Shown here: positions 43,069-51,632 of the stretch, one piece after another
How positions within the stretch are numbered: the stretch's first letter is position 1
How the letters are laid out: each line of letters begins with the position of its first letter
DNA from: Parabacteroides massiliensis
Lineage (GTDB): Bacteria > Bacteroidota > Bacteroidia > Bacteroidales > Tannerellaceae
Length of the DNA stretch: 64,000 nucleotides
NCBI RefSeq assembly: GCF_900155425.1
Contig: NZ_LT700189.1
Location: 1,543,787 to 1,607,786 of the forward strand
Direction of reading: 5' to 3'
Made by a program: the position numbers and the translations under genes
The notes under the pieces: generated by a model
What the model was told of the DNA's origin: nothing
Database searches by the model: none
The model's input: the letters and a program-made list of their open reading frames with translations, nothing else

Positions 43069-44832
43069 ATGAAAAAAATAATATCTAAAATCCTTTTGGC
43101 CACCGTTTGTTCAAGTATGGTATTAATGTCATGCGATATCGAACGATTACCAAATGGAAGTATGGCTGCCGAAGACATTACTTCAGATCCACTAACAGCC
43201 TTAGACGGTCTATTAGGCGGTAGTTATGCCCAGTTGAAAACCTGGTCTGATCCTATGCATCGTTTAGGTGAATATTCTGGTGACAATATGATGATTCGCA
43301 AATATTCATCCGATGATTTCTTTTCATTCATTTCTTTTTCCCGTACGCCTGATAACGATCGTTTGCTGACTTTTTGGGATTATGGTTACAAAGCAGTAGC
43401 TCAAGCATCCAATATCATGAAAATGATCGAAGAAGGACAGAGTGAAGAGATAGATAGTAAGCTTGGCGAATGTTACTACATCCGTGGTATGATGTACTTC
43501 TATCTTGCCCGTGCATTCAGCCGACCTTATTATCAAGCTCCAGATAAAAACTTGGGTATACCTATTGTTAACGGGACTCCGGACGATATGAACAACGTTC
43601 AATTACCGGATCGATCGACAGTGGCAACAACCTACCAGCAGGCAATCGCCGACCTGAAGAAGGCGGAAAGTATGATTAATGTGAACAATGGGCCTATTTT
43701 TGCATCAGTAGGAGCAGCTCAGGCTATGTTGTCACGCGTTTATCTTTACATGAGCGGCACTTATTCAAACCCCAACACACAGTATGCAGATTCTGCCGCT
43801 TACTATGCTACACAGGTAATTAATTCCGGTGCTTATGAACTGCTTCCCCGCGAAGATTTCATGGCGTATAATACTTTTGTCCCTGAAAACAATCCGGAAT
43901 CTATCTTTTGCATAAAACGTGTAGCTTCTGAGTTTTCGGGCTATGATCATTATTATGGTGTAGGTGGTATGTATGGTGTTATCGGCGGTATGGGTTGGGG
44001 CGAAATGTTTGCCAGTGCCAAATACATTGATTTGCTGAACGAAACCGGACGTAACGATTGGCGGCCGGATCACAAGAAGATTGTAGATGCCCGTGCCAAC
44101 TTTATTGAGCCGCAATATGTAGCAGACAGTGATGGCAATTATACGAAAGTTTTCCGTTTCATAAATGACATCTATAATAACGGAACGCAAAGTGGTTATT
44201 ATTACCAACAATTTAAGATGACTGGCGATAATACTTGTACCGATGGAACTGCGAGTTATACACTCACGCCTGATTCAGATCCGAATAGAGCAGCAGAAGA
44301 GTACTATACCATTCAATATAACGGTAAGACTTATACTGGTGTTGTCGATTATGAAATATCATTGAATAACGGACATCCGAAATTTTACATTGTAAAGTGT
44401 TCCCGCGAAGGAGAAGATTCCCATTTACATTCGCCTGTTATTTCCCGCTTAGGTGAAATTTATCTGAACCGTGCAGAAGCCAATGCAAAGTTAGGAAGAT
44501 ATGGTGAAGCATTGAACGATTTGAATACAATTCGCGAACGTTCTATTCCGGGAGAAGGCTATGCTTCTTTGGATGTAACAACTGCTCCTTCCTTAATTGA
44601 TAAAGAACGCCAATTGGAATTAGCTTTTCAGGCAGAACGCAGTTATGACGTGTTCCGCAACGGAGGTACATTGACCCGACATTTCCCAGGTGCTCATAAT
44701 GCAATGGAGGAGGTCACCGCTACAGATTTCCGGGTTACTTATTATATCCCGCAAAAGGCCATTGATGCATATCCTAATGGCAATACACTGACACAAAATC
44801 CATTGGATAATAGTGGAGTTATTTTAAATTAG
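43069..44832 (+). CDS. SusD/RagB family nutrient-binding lipoprotein (second pair)
   Basis: A 587-residue surface lipoprotein with lipobox (MVLMSC near residue 22), the SusD N-terminal helices (DPLTALDGLLGGSYAQLKTW), the TPR-like YYIRGMMYFYLARAFSRPYYQ and the late motif PVISRLGEIYLNRAEANAKLGRYGEALNDLNTIRERSIPG. The partner of the SusC just upstream. A hairpin follows the stop codon and precedes a third gene, so expression of the third gene may be lower. Confidence 0.93.
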   Translation: MKKIISKILLATVCSSMVLMSCDIERLPNGSMAAEDITSDPLTALDGLLGGSYAQLKTWSDPMHRLGEYSGDNMMIRKYSSDDFFSFISFSRTPDNDRLLTFWDYGYKAVAQASNIMKMIEEGQSEEIDSKLGECYYIRGMMYFYLARAFSRPYYQAPDKNLGIPIVNGTPDDMNNVQLPDRSTVATTYQQAIADLKKAESMINVNNGPIFASVGAAQAMLSRVYLYMSGTYSNPNTQYADSAAYYATQVINSGAYELLPREDFMAYNTFVPENNPESIFCIKRVASEFSGYDHYYGVGGMYGVIGGMGWGEMFASAKYIDLLNETGRNDWRPDHKKIVDARANFIEPQYVADSDGNYTKVFRFINDIYNNGTQSGYYYQQFKMTGDNTCTDGTASYTLTPDSDPNRAAEEYYTIQYNGKTYTGVVDYEISLNNGHPKFYIVKCSREGEDSHLHSPVISRLGEIYLNRAEANAKLGRYGEALNDLNTIRERSIPGEGYASLDVTTAPSLIDKERQLELAFQAERSYDVFRNGGTLTRHFPGAHNAMEEVTATDFRVTYYIPQKAIDAYPNGNTLTQNPLDNSGVILN

Positions 44833-44838
44833 TTACTT

Positions 44839-44881
44839 ATTAGAGGGTATGTTGAGTTTCGACATACTCTCTAATCTATTT
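44839..44881 (+). terminator. Hairpin between susD and the small lipoprotein gene
   Basis: ATTAGAGGGTATGT (44839-44852) pairs with ACATACTCTCTAAT (44862-44875) with one G-T pair, and a T-rich tract follows. It can act as a terminator or attenuator inside the operon. Confidence 0.7.
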
Positions 44882-44914
44882 TTTATATTTACTTTAAATC
44901 AAACAGTTAAGATC

Positions 44915-45391
44915 ATGAACAAATTACATTACATTTTTTTAAGCCTATTATTAGCTATGTCCGCTTGCGATAACTCTGAAATTGTAGACTCAGAACCCAA
45001 GCTAATGACTCGTTCAGCAGTTACAGATTTTTCTTATTTCAATAATATAGAACAAACCAAGTATGAAGGCGGATATAATTGGATTTCAGGAGATATCTAT
45101 TGTGAAAGAGAAGCGACATATACATTTATATTAGCTTTTAATGCTACAGGAAATGTTAGTTGTGAAGCATCTATAGGTACTACTCCACTGATACGTCTCA
45201 ATAATGAAAATGATTTCCAAACTATAACAAGAGTTCTTCAGCCGGGTATTAATCATTGTTACGTACGTTTATTCCTTACTGGGGAAAATCAACAAAGTTA
45301 TGCAAGATTAGTTATAACTAAAATAAACGGTTCAGCAGAAAAGCAATATGTAGGTGATTCAGTAGATTTGGTAGCTTCCGGAAGCAGGTAA
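44915..45391 (+). CDS. Small lipoprotein of unknown function, third gene of the susCD unit
   Basis: A 158-residue lipoprotein: signal sequence MNKLHYIFLSLLLAMSAC, lipidated Cys near 18, then an acidic linker and a single beta-rich domain (NYIWISGDIYCEREATYTFI-like strands, ending in RLVITKINGS). I do not recognise the family. By position, it may be an accessory surface glycan- or ligand-binding lipoprotein of the second SusC/SusD pair. The start at 44915 is set by the lipobox; an upstream in-frame ATG at 44849 lies in the hairpin region. Confidence 0.65.
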   Translation: MNKLHYIFLSLLLAMSACDNSEIVDSEPKLMTRSAVTDFSYFNNIEQTKYEGGYNWISGDIYCEREATYTFILAFNATGNVSCEASIGTTPLIRLNNENDFQTITRVLQPGINHCYVRLFLTGENQQSYARLVITKINGSAEKQYVGDSVDLVASGSR

Positions 45392-45470
45392 TTGTATGAT
45401 GATAGTGAAACAACTCCTGAACTTTGACTTTGTCCCATTTGTGGATAAATTCAGATTATGACGGGAAATG

Positions 45471-45580
45471 ATTGTCATTCCGTAGGGGCAGGGCTCTGCT
45501 CTGCCCATTGACATTCGATAGGAGGATGTTGATTTTGCATGGGCGGAGTAGAACCCCGCCCCTACGGATCGCCATCATTT
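45471..45580. repeat. G/C-rich imperfect palindrome (dispersed-repeat type)
   Basis: TCCGTAGGGGC (45479-45489) and GCCCCTACGGA (45558-45568) form a perfect 11-bp arm, continued outward by ATGAT-like arms and inward by GCCCAT/ATGGGC. Its base composition (GGGGCAGGGCTCTGCTC) differs sharply from the A/T-rich surroundings, as in small non-coding mobile or REP-like repeats. Confidence 0.55.
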
Positions 45581-45650
45581 TATTACATATCAGGAATTCA
45601 GCATTTACGGTTCAAAACTGTCAAGACATGGGAACAACAGACATCTCTCC

Positions 45651-46022
45651 CTATTTCTTAAACACCAAATAGACCGCTGCTACCAAAAACACGAATGCCA
45701 GCGCATGGTTCCATTTAAATGACTCGCCTTTGAAAGCGATCGAACTGAAGCCGACAAAGACAACCAGCGTAATCACCTCCTGGATCACCTTCAACTGGAT
45801 CAGGCTGAACGGGCCACCGTTATCCCGGAATCCCATCCGGTTTGCCGGAACCTGGAAACAATACTCGAAAAAGGCCAAAAACCAACTGAACAAGACAACA
45901 CCGATCAACGGCAGATGCTCGAACCAACTGAACTGCTGCCTCATCTTCAGATGCCCGTACCAGGCACACGTCATAAAGATATTGGATACGACCAATAACA
46001 GAATAGTATAAAATCCTTGCAT
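45651..46022 (-). CDS. DUF486 (DMT-like) small membrane protein
   Basis: A 123-residue protein with four membrane segments (about residues 4-22, 34-52, 72-95 and 104-121) and the DUF486 pattern NIFMTCAWYGHLK, EYCFQVPANRMG and LKVIQEVITLVVFVGFS. The family is related to drug/metabolite transporters but no activity is known. It lies 8 bases after the stop of the TtcA-like gene on the same strand, so it is likely the second gene of that unit. Confidence 0.82.
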   Translation of the reverse strand: MQGFYTILLLVVSNIFMTCAWYGHLKMRQQFSWFEHLPLIGVVLFSWFLAFFEYCFQVPANRMGFRDNGGPFSLIQLKVIQEVITLVVFVGFSSIAFKGESFKWNHALAFVFLVAAVYLVFKK

Positions 46023-46030
46023 GAGATGAT

Positions 46031-46786
46031 TTATGATTTATGGTTTATGATTTTCGGAAGATAATCCTCCTGAATATTCGACATACTACTCCAAAGACTA
46101 TAGCGTGCCTCCGGATTGATCGCCTCCAGACGCGACAACACCTCCTTCATCTCCGAACGGCTGGAGCCGGATTCGTACGGGCAATTCTTGATTTGCTTCC
46201 GGTATCCCCGCCACGCAGCAATACGGATCAAATCTTTTTCCTCCACCAGGCACATAGGCCGGATAATCTCCATCTCGAACTTATTCATCTTCAAACGTGG
46301 TGGCATGGTTCCGATAGCTCCCTGGTGGATCATATTCATCAGAAGGGTTTCGAGAATATCATCCTGATGATGCCCGAGGGCAATTTTGTTGCAACCGTGC
46401 TGCTTCGCAATATCGAACATGGCTTTCCGCCGTGTCCACGAACAAAGGAAACAAGGGGATTTACGGGTGTCGGTCGATGCGTCGAAACTCGTCTCGTGTA
46501 CGAAGAAAGGAAGCCCGTGCTCATCGGCCCGGCTTCTAAGATAATCGATATCCGAACGGTACGGGATATTAGACATCACAATATGTGTCACGACCACCTC
46601 AAACCGAGGCCGGAATATTTTGGAACGGCGTCCTAACAAATCTACCAACGCCAGGGAATCCTTTCCGCCAGACAGACCGACCAATATGCGGTCGCCATCC
46701 TCGATAAGGCCATATTCGAATATCGCCTTCTTAACCTTCTCTTCCACTTTGCGAAACAGGAGTTCCTCTTCTGTCAACTTTGCCAT
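46031..46786 (-). CDS. ttcA: TtcA/TilS-type tRNA 2-thiolation enzyme (TtcA-like)
   Basis: A 251-residue PP-loop ATPase. It has the SGGKDS loop near residues 39-44, CFLCSWTRRKAMFDIAKQHGCNKIALGHHQDDILETLLMN (CxxC cluster ligands and the GHHxDD motif) and a late Cys in KNCPYESG. In TtcA these bind a 4Fe-4S cluster and adenylate C32 of tRNA for sulfur transfer. Whether the C32 position is the target here is not shown. DUF486 lies directly downstream. Confidence 0.85.
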   Translation of the reverse strand: MAKLTEEELLFRKVEEKVKKAIFEYGLIEDGDRILVGLSGGKDSLALVDLLGRRSKIFRPRFEVVVTHIVMSNIPYRSDIDYLRSRADEHGLPFFVHETSFDASTDTRKSPCFLCSWTRRKAMFDIAKQHGCNKIALGHHQDDILETLLMNMIHQGAIGTMPPRLKMNKFEMEIIRPMCLVEEKDLIRIAAWRGYRKQIKNCPYESGSSRSEMKEVLSRLEAINPEARYSLWSSMSNIQEDYLPKIINHKS

Positions 46787-46854
46787 ACTTCACTTATTAA
46801 GAATTAAAAATTAAGAATTAAAAAATAAGGGCTTTGATTCTTGATTTTAATTCC

Positions 46855-46862
46855 TATTTTTG
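46855..46862 (+). promoter_or_regulatory. -7 box before the TPR/propeller gene
   Basis: TATTTTTG matches TAnnTTTG, 25 bases before the ATG at 46888. Upstream lie short A/T repeats (ATTAAAAATTAAGAATTA-like). Confidence 0.5.
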
Positions 46863-46887
46863 TAATCGGACACAAAAGTAATGATTT

Positions 46888-48330
46888 ATGATGAATTGGT
46901 TATCTGATAAACTGTTTTATACAATAGGAATTACGTTACTCTGTGGCGGGCTGCATGCACAAAGTCTGGCCGAAGCAAAGAAATTATACAATGAAGGTAA
47001 ATATGCGGAGGCCAAGCCGGCCTTCGAAAAATTGGTCAAACAAGCACCAAGTAACTCTTCTTATAATCATTGGTATGGCGTTTGCTGCTATGAAACAGGC
47101 GATCTCGACGGGGCTGAAAAACATCTGAAAGTGGCCGTCAAGCGCAAAGTGCAAGACGCATACCGCTATATGGCCGAAGTCTACTACAAGACGTATCGCT
47201 TCGATGAAGCCGGCGAAACGCTGGAAGAATATATCGACCTGCTGACAAAAAAGAAACAGGATCCGCAAGCGTTCGAAGCCAAGCTCGACCTGGCAAACAA
47301 CGCACAACGCATGATGGAAAAGGTTGAAAACGTCCAGATCATCGACAGCTTGGTCGTGGACAAAAATGATTTCCTTTCCGCTTATACTCTGAGCGAAGAA
47401 AGCGGCACACTCGATTCCTACAAAGATTTCTTCCAGACAAACGAGCCTGTGAACTCGACCGTATACAAGAACCAGAAAGGCGACAAGATTTATTATGCCC
47501 ATTCGACAGACAACGGCCGCTACTGCCTCTTCACCCAATCCATGCTCATGGACGAATGGGGAGACGAGAAACAGTTGCCGATGAGTATCAACAGCAATGA
47601 CGACAATAACTACCCGTTCGTGCTTTCCGACGGAGCTACGATCTATTATTCCTCCAAAGGGAACGGCTCGATAGGCGGTTATGACCTCTTCGTCACCCGC
47701 TACAATACCAACTCCGACACGTATCTGGCACCGGAACAATTAGGTATGCCGTTCAACTCGCCCTATAACGACTATATGATGGTCTTCGACGATGTGAAAG
47801 GATTGGGCTGGTTCGTTTCCGACCGTTTCCAGCCGGAAGGCAAAGCCTGCGTCTATCTCTTCATCCCAAACCCGGAACACAAACGGGTGGAAAGTGAAGA
47901 CATCGAAGTGAAACGAGCCCGTGCCGCGATCACCTCCATCAGGGATTCCTGGAAGGAAGGAGCCGACTATGCCGACTTGATTCGTCTGTCCCATACAAAA
48001 ATACCTTACGGGGAGGAAAAGATCGAGAAGGATTTCGAATTCATCATCGCGGATAATATCGTCTACTACAAGTGGGACGAGATCAACAGCCCTGAGGCAA
48101 AGAGCTACTACGAAAAAGCGGTCGCCCTGAACAAGCAGATCAAAGAGCTGAATGAAAAACTCGACGGCCTGCGTGCTTCCTACGCCAAAGGTAACAAGAC
48201 CGGCAAAGAGCAATTGAAGCCGGCCATCCTGCAAGCAGAAGAACAACTGGACGCTTTGTTGGAACAGCCCGGAGAGCTGGAAAAGAAAGCTCGTAATGCA
48301 GAGATCAATTATCTGAAAAACAAACGATAA
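46888..48330 (+). CDS. Exported TPR and WD40-like (PD40) propeller protein
   Basis: A 480-residue exported protein. After a signal peptide (cut near LHAQS) come three TPR units (about 27-130: AKKLYNEGKYAEAKPAFEKLVKQ and on), a PD40 propeller part (about 185-330, with repeated YYSSKGNGSIGGYDLFV-type blades) and a C-terminal coiled coil (about 400-475). The N-terminal part resembles OmpA-family gliding/secretion proteins of Bacteroidetes but no peptidoglycan-binding OmpA domain is present. NfeD and FloA genes follow, so a membrane-linked role is possible. Confidence 0.75.
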   Translation: MMNWLSDKLFYTIGITLLCGGLHAQSLAEAKKLYNEGKYAEAKPAFEKLVKQAPSNSSYNHWYGVCCYETGDLDGAEKHLKVAVKRKVQDAYRYMAEVYYKTYRFDEAGETLEEYIDLLTKKKQDPQAFEAKLDLANNAQRMMEKVENVQIIDSLVVDKNDFLSAYTLSEESGTLDSYKDFFQTNEPVNSTVYKNQKGDKIYYAHSTDNGRYCLFTQSMLMDEWGDEKQLPMSINSNDDNNYPFVLSDGATIYYSSKGNGSIGGYDLFVTRYNTNSDTYLAPEQLGMPFNSPYNDYMMVFDDVKGLGWFVSDRFQPEGKACVYLFIPNPEHKRVESEDIEVKRARAAITSIRDSWKEGADYADLIRLSHTKIPYGEEKIEKDFEFIIADNIVYYKWDEINSPEAKSYYEKAVALNKQIKELNEKLDGLRASYAKGNKTGKEQLKPAILQAEEQLDALLEQPGELEKKARNAEINYLKNKR

Positions 48331-48343
48331 AACATAAGTATTT

Positions 48344-48814
48344 ATGGTATTCGAAACGCTCATCATCACTTTCCTAATGGTTGTAGCCATCGCACTCATC
48401 CTGTTGGAAATATTTATGCTACCGGGCATCACGGTGGCCGGTGTCGGAGGATTCCTTTTTGCTGCCGGCGGCTTGTTCTATGCCTACTCGGTTAGCACAC
48501 CGGTGGGAAATGTGACGTTGGCGGTATCATTGCTTGCATTCGCAGCCTCTTTCGCTTGGCTGTTGCGCTCAAAATCCTTCAACCGGGTGGCTTTGAAAAC
48601 CGACATAGATTCAAAATTGGTGTCCAGCCGTGACTTGGGAATCGTGCCGGGCGACGAAGGGTTGACACTTTCGCGCCTCGCCCCTATCGGGAAAGCCCGT
48701 ATTAACGGGATCACTGTGGAGGCCAAATCGGTAGACGAACTGATAGATGAAAACACTCCGGTCGAGGTGATACGCGTCGACGGTTATAATGTGGTTGTAA
48801 AAATTAAAAATTGA
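48344..48814 (+). CDS. NfeD-like membrane protein
   Basis: A 156-residue protein with N-terminal membrane segments (about residues 5-25, 28-48 and 52-72) and a C-terminal OB-fold domain (GDEGLTLSRLAPIGKARINGITVEAKS to VIRVDGYNVVVKIKN), the standard short NfeD form. NfeD proteins pair with SPFH proteins, and the floA gene is next on the same strand, as in many bacteria. Confidence 0.88.
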   Translation: MVFETLIITFLMVVAIALILLEIFMLPGITVAGVGGFLFAAGGLFYAYSVSTPVGNVTLAVSLLAFAASFAWLLRSKSFNRVALKTDIDSKLVSSRDLGIVPGDEGLTLSRLAPIGKARINGITVEAKSVDELIDENTPVEVIRVDGYNVVVKIKN

Positions 48815-48852
48815 GAATTGAAGTATAAATCATAATTCATAAATCTACTCAC

Positions 48853-49845
48853 ATGGAAATGACCTTTGTGCCTCTTGCCCTTTTGGGAGCAGCGATATTG
48901 CTGCTGGTAATTTTCTTTTATTATGTGCCGTTCCTCCTGTGGATCTCGGCAAAAGTTTCGGGTGTCAACATCTCGCTGATACAGCTTTTCCTGATGCGTA
49001 TCCGTAATGTGCCGCCTTATGTCATCACCCGCGCCATGATCGAAGCCCACAAAGCCGGTCTGAAAACATTGACCCGTGACGAACTGGAAGCGCACTATCT
49101 GGCAGGAGGACATGTCGAAAAGGTTGTCCATGCCCTTGTTTCCGCATCGAAAGCGAATATCGACCTTCCTTTCCAGATGGCAACCGCCATCGACCTGGCA
49201 GGACGAGACGTATTCGAAGCCGTACAGATGTCGGTCAACCCGAAAGTCATCGACACGCCTCCCGTTACGGCCGTAGCCAAGGATGGCATCCAGCTGATCG
49301 CCAAAGCACGCGTGACAGTCCGGGCCAATATCAAACAATTAGTCGGAGGAGCAGGCGAAGAGACGATTCTGGCCCGCGTTGGTGAAGGGATCGTTTCCTC
49401 CATCGGTTCGTCCGAAAATCATAAGACCGTACTGGAGAACCCAGACTCGATCTCCAAGCTCGTGCTCCGCAAGGGATTGGATGCCGGGACGGCTTTCGAA
49501 ATCCTGTCTATCGACATTGCAGATATCGACATAGGCAAAAACATCGGCGCATTCCTCCAGATGGACCAAGCTCAGGCCGACAAGAATATCGCCCAGGCAA
49601 AAGCCGAAGAGCGCCGTGCCATGGCCGTTGCCGTCGAACAAGAAATGAAAGCCAAAGCACAGGAAGCCCGTGCGAAGGTTATCGAAGCCGAAGCCGAAGT
49701 GCCCAAAGCGATGGCCGAAGCTTTCCGCAGTGGCAATTTGGGCATCATGGACTATTATAAGATGAAGAACATCGAGGCAGACACCGGCATGCGCGAAGCA
49801 ATCGCCAAACCGTCTAATGCGCCTTCGAAACCTTTAAAAGACTAA
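48853..49845 (+). CDS. floA: Flotillin-like protein FloA
   Basis: A 330-residue SPFH-family protein with an N-terminal membrane hairpin (about residues 4-25), the FloA motif [36 protein letters not shown], the PHB domain around [48 protein letters not shown], and a C-terminal Ala/Glu-rich coiled coil ([29 protein letters not shown]). It organises functional membrane microdomains. NfeD is its usual neighbour. Confidence 0.93.
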   Translation: MEMTFVPLALLGAAILLLVIFFYYVPFLLWISAKVSGVNISLIQLFLMRIRNVPPYVITRAMIEAHKAGLKTLTRDELEAHYLAGGHVEKVVHALVSASKANIDLPFQMATAIDLAGRDVFEAVQMSVNPKVIDTPPVTAVAKDGIQLIAKARVTVRANIKQLVGGAGEETILARVGEGIVSSIGSSENHKTVLENPDSISKLVLRKGLDAGTAFEILSIDIADIDIGKNIGAFLQMDQAQADKNIAQAKAEERRAMAVAVEQEMKAKAQEARAKVIEAEAEVPKAMAEAFRSGNLGIMDYYKMKNIEADTGMREAIAKPSNAPSKPLKD

Positions 49846-49849
49846 CAAG

Positions 49850-49900
49850 GATTTCAGATTTATGATTTATGTGTTGATGATAAATCATAAATCTGAAATC
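49850..49900. repeat. Perfect 21-bp A/T-rich inverted repeat before the uridine phosphorylase gene
   Basis: 49850-49870 and 49880-49900 are perfect complements with a nine-base loop; the arms contain AGATTTATGATTTAT. It belongs to the same family as the repeats between lpxC-fabZ and lpxA. Confidence 0.7.
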
Positions 49901-49916
49901 ATAAATCTAAAATCAA

Positions 49917-50780
49917 ATGATCGCTCCTTCTGAACTTATTATCAACACCGACGGCAGTTGTTTTCACCTGCATCTGAAACCGGAACAGCTTGCCGACAAG
50001 ATTATCATGGTCGGCGATCCCGATCGTGTAAACACTGTCGCCTCCTACTTCGATACGAAAGAATGCGAAGTGTCGAGTCGCGAATTTCACACCATCACAG
50101 GTTCTTATAAAGGAAAGCGAATCACGACGCTTTCGCACGGCATTGGAACCGACAATATCGACATCGTCCTGAACGAGCTGGACGCTCTGGCAAACATCGA
50201 CTTTGCCACACGCACCATCAAGCCTGAATTCCGGCAACTGACAATGGTACGTGTCGGGACTTCAGGAGGATTACAACCGTTTGTTCCCGTCGGGACCTAT
50301 GTGGCAGCAGGAAAATCAATCGGGTTCGACGGAGTCTTGTATTTCTATGCCGATTCCGAAAAGGTACGTGACAAGGTTTTCGAATCGGAACTCCTCAAAC
50401 AATTGGAATGGAAGTTAAGCGGTATCCGGCCCTATGTCGTTTCCGCTGACCCTTCTTTAGTCGAACAAATCACAAAAGACGACATTATCCGGGGAGTAAC
50501 GATTGCGGCCAACGGTTTCTACGGTCCGCAAGGCCGCCAACTCCGCCTGCCGCTTGCCGATCCGGAGTTGAATCGGAAAATAGAAGCATTCGACTTTAAC
50601 GGTAGCCGGATTACCAACTTCGAAATGGAAAGTTCGTCCCTCGCCGGGCTGTCTGCCCTGATGGGACATCGCGCCATGACCGTGTGTTGCATCATTGCCG
50701 GCCGGGTGGCCAAAGACATGAACACCGAATACAAAGGTTCCATGACCGGCTTGATCGAAACGGTGTTGGACCGAATATAA
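49917..50780 (+). CDS. udp: Nucleoside phosphorylase, uridine phosphorylase-like
   Basis: Phosphorolysis of a nucleoside to base plus ribose 1-phosphate. The 287-residue protein has the phosphate-binding KIIMVGDPDRV, THGIGT-type segment TLSHGIGTDNIDIVLNEL, VRVGTSGGLQPFVPVG, and the nucleoside-binding NFEMESSSLAGLSALMGHRAMTVCCII. These fit the NP-I family; uridine is the best guess, but purine specificity is not excluded. Together with cdd it could salvage pyrimidines. Confidence 0.85.
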   Translation: MIAPSELIINTDGSCFHLHLKPEQLADKIIMVGDPDRVNTVASYFDTKECEVSSREFHTITGSYKGKRITTLSHGIGTDNIDIVLNELDALANIDFATRTIKPEFRQLTMVRVGTSGGLQPFVPVGTYVAAGKSIGFDGVLYFYADSEKVRDKVFESELLKQLEWKLSGIRPYVVSADPSLVEQITKDDIIRGVTIAANGFYGPQGRQLRLPLADPELNRKIEAFDFNGSRITNFEMESSSLAGLSALMGHRAMTVCCIIAGRVAKDMNTEYKGSMTGLIETVLDRI

Positions 50781-50781
50781 A

Positions 50782-50870
50782 ATAAAGCTATGCATTACGG
50801 TTGCTAACCCTATGCTTTAACCTGCGTAACCCATAGGGTTAGCAACCGTAACACATAGAGTTACAAAAAG
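50782..50870. repeat. 22-bp tandem repeat cluster D (four units)
   Basis: Units start at about 50782, 50804, 50827 and 50849 (22, 23, 22 and 22 bases) with alternating CATAGGGTTA and TAACCCTATG orientation. The cluster fills the whole gap between convergent genes and the last unit supplies the stop codon of the nitroreductase gene. Confidence 0.7.
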
Positions 50871-51601
50871 CCCTGCCCTCTCAAGACTTTCAGCAACACG
50901 TCAGAGAAATATTCATTGTTGGCCTTCGTATAACGTACATCCGTAAATACCTGGGCCAATGTTTCCTTGCCGTTCTCCCGCACAAATTGTTTATTCACTT
51001 CCAGTTCTTCCTTATCGTGATACAACGCATCGATAGAGGCCGGCGTATAATCCGTATACACTTCTTGATGGACAACCGCTTCGAGTGGCAAGCGTTCCAC
51101 CTGTTCGGGCATTCCGTCGGGATAACCGACCGTGACCGTCACGACGGGGACAACCAAACGGGGCAGCGACAATGCGTCGATAATCTTATCCGCATTATAG
51201 GTCGTTGTTCCCAGATAGCAGATTCCCAACCCCTTTTCTTCGGCCGCCGTACAGAAACTCTGGGCAAACAGCATCGCATCGATAGTCGAAGCGATAAAAG
51301 TCTGGAAATTGTCGAAGCCGGCCACGGCGTTGCGCTGCTCTGCCCATTTCACAAAACGATTGGCATCGGCACAGAAGGTGAGTACGACCGGAGCCGTCGT
51401 GATCATCGGCTGATTGAAATGGGCGGGAGCCAACTTTTCCTTATTCGCCTTATCACGGGTTACGACCACGCTATACAGCTGCATATTTCCCGTATTGGAT
51501 GCACGGGTGGCAACCTCCAGCAATTCATTCAACAAGGCTTCAGGGATATCCTGAGTCGTATATTTACGGATCGTCCGTCTGCTTTTCATATTCTCCAGCA
51601 T
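50861..51601 (-). CDS. Nitroreductase family protein
   Basis: FMN-dependent NAD(P)H oxidoreductase. The 246-residue protein has the family pattern MKSRRTIRKYTTQDIPEALLNELLEVATRASNTGNMQLYSVVVT (FMN phosphate contacts and the SNTGNMQ loop), a central helix region, GLGICYLGTTTYNADKI, and VVPVVTVTVGYPDG. This is close to the NfsA/FRP group by length. The physiological substrate is unknown. Its stop codon lies in repeat cluster D. Confidence 0.85.
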   Translation of the reverse strand: MLENMKSRRTIRKYTTQDIPEALLNELLEVATRASNTGNMQLYSVVVTRDKANKEKLAPAHFNQPMITTAPVVLTFCADANRFVKWAEQRNAVAGFDNFQTFIASTIDAMLFAQSFCTAAEEKGLGICYLGTTTYNADKIIDALSLPRLVVPVVTVTVGYPDGMPEQVERLPLEAVVHQEVYTDYTPASIDALYHDKEELEVNKQFVRENGKETLAQVFTDVRYTKANNEYFSDVLLKVLRGQGFL

Positions 51602-51632
51602 AACTTACATATTTAATTAACAATAAAATCTT

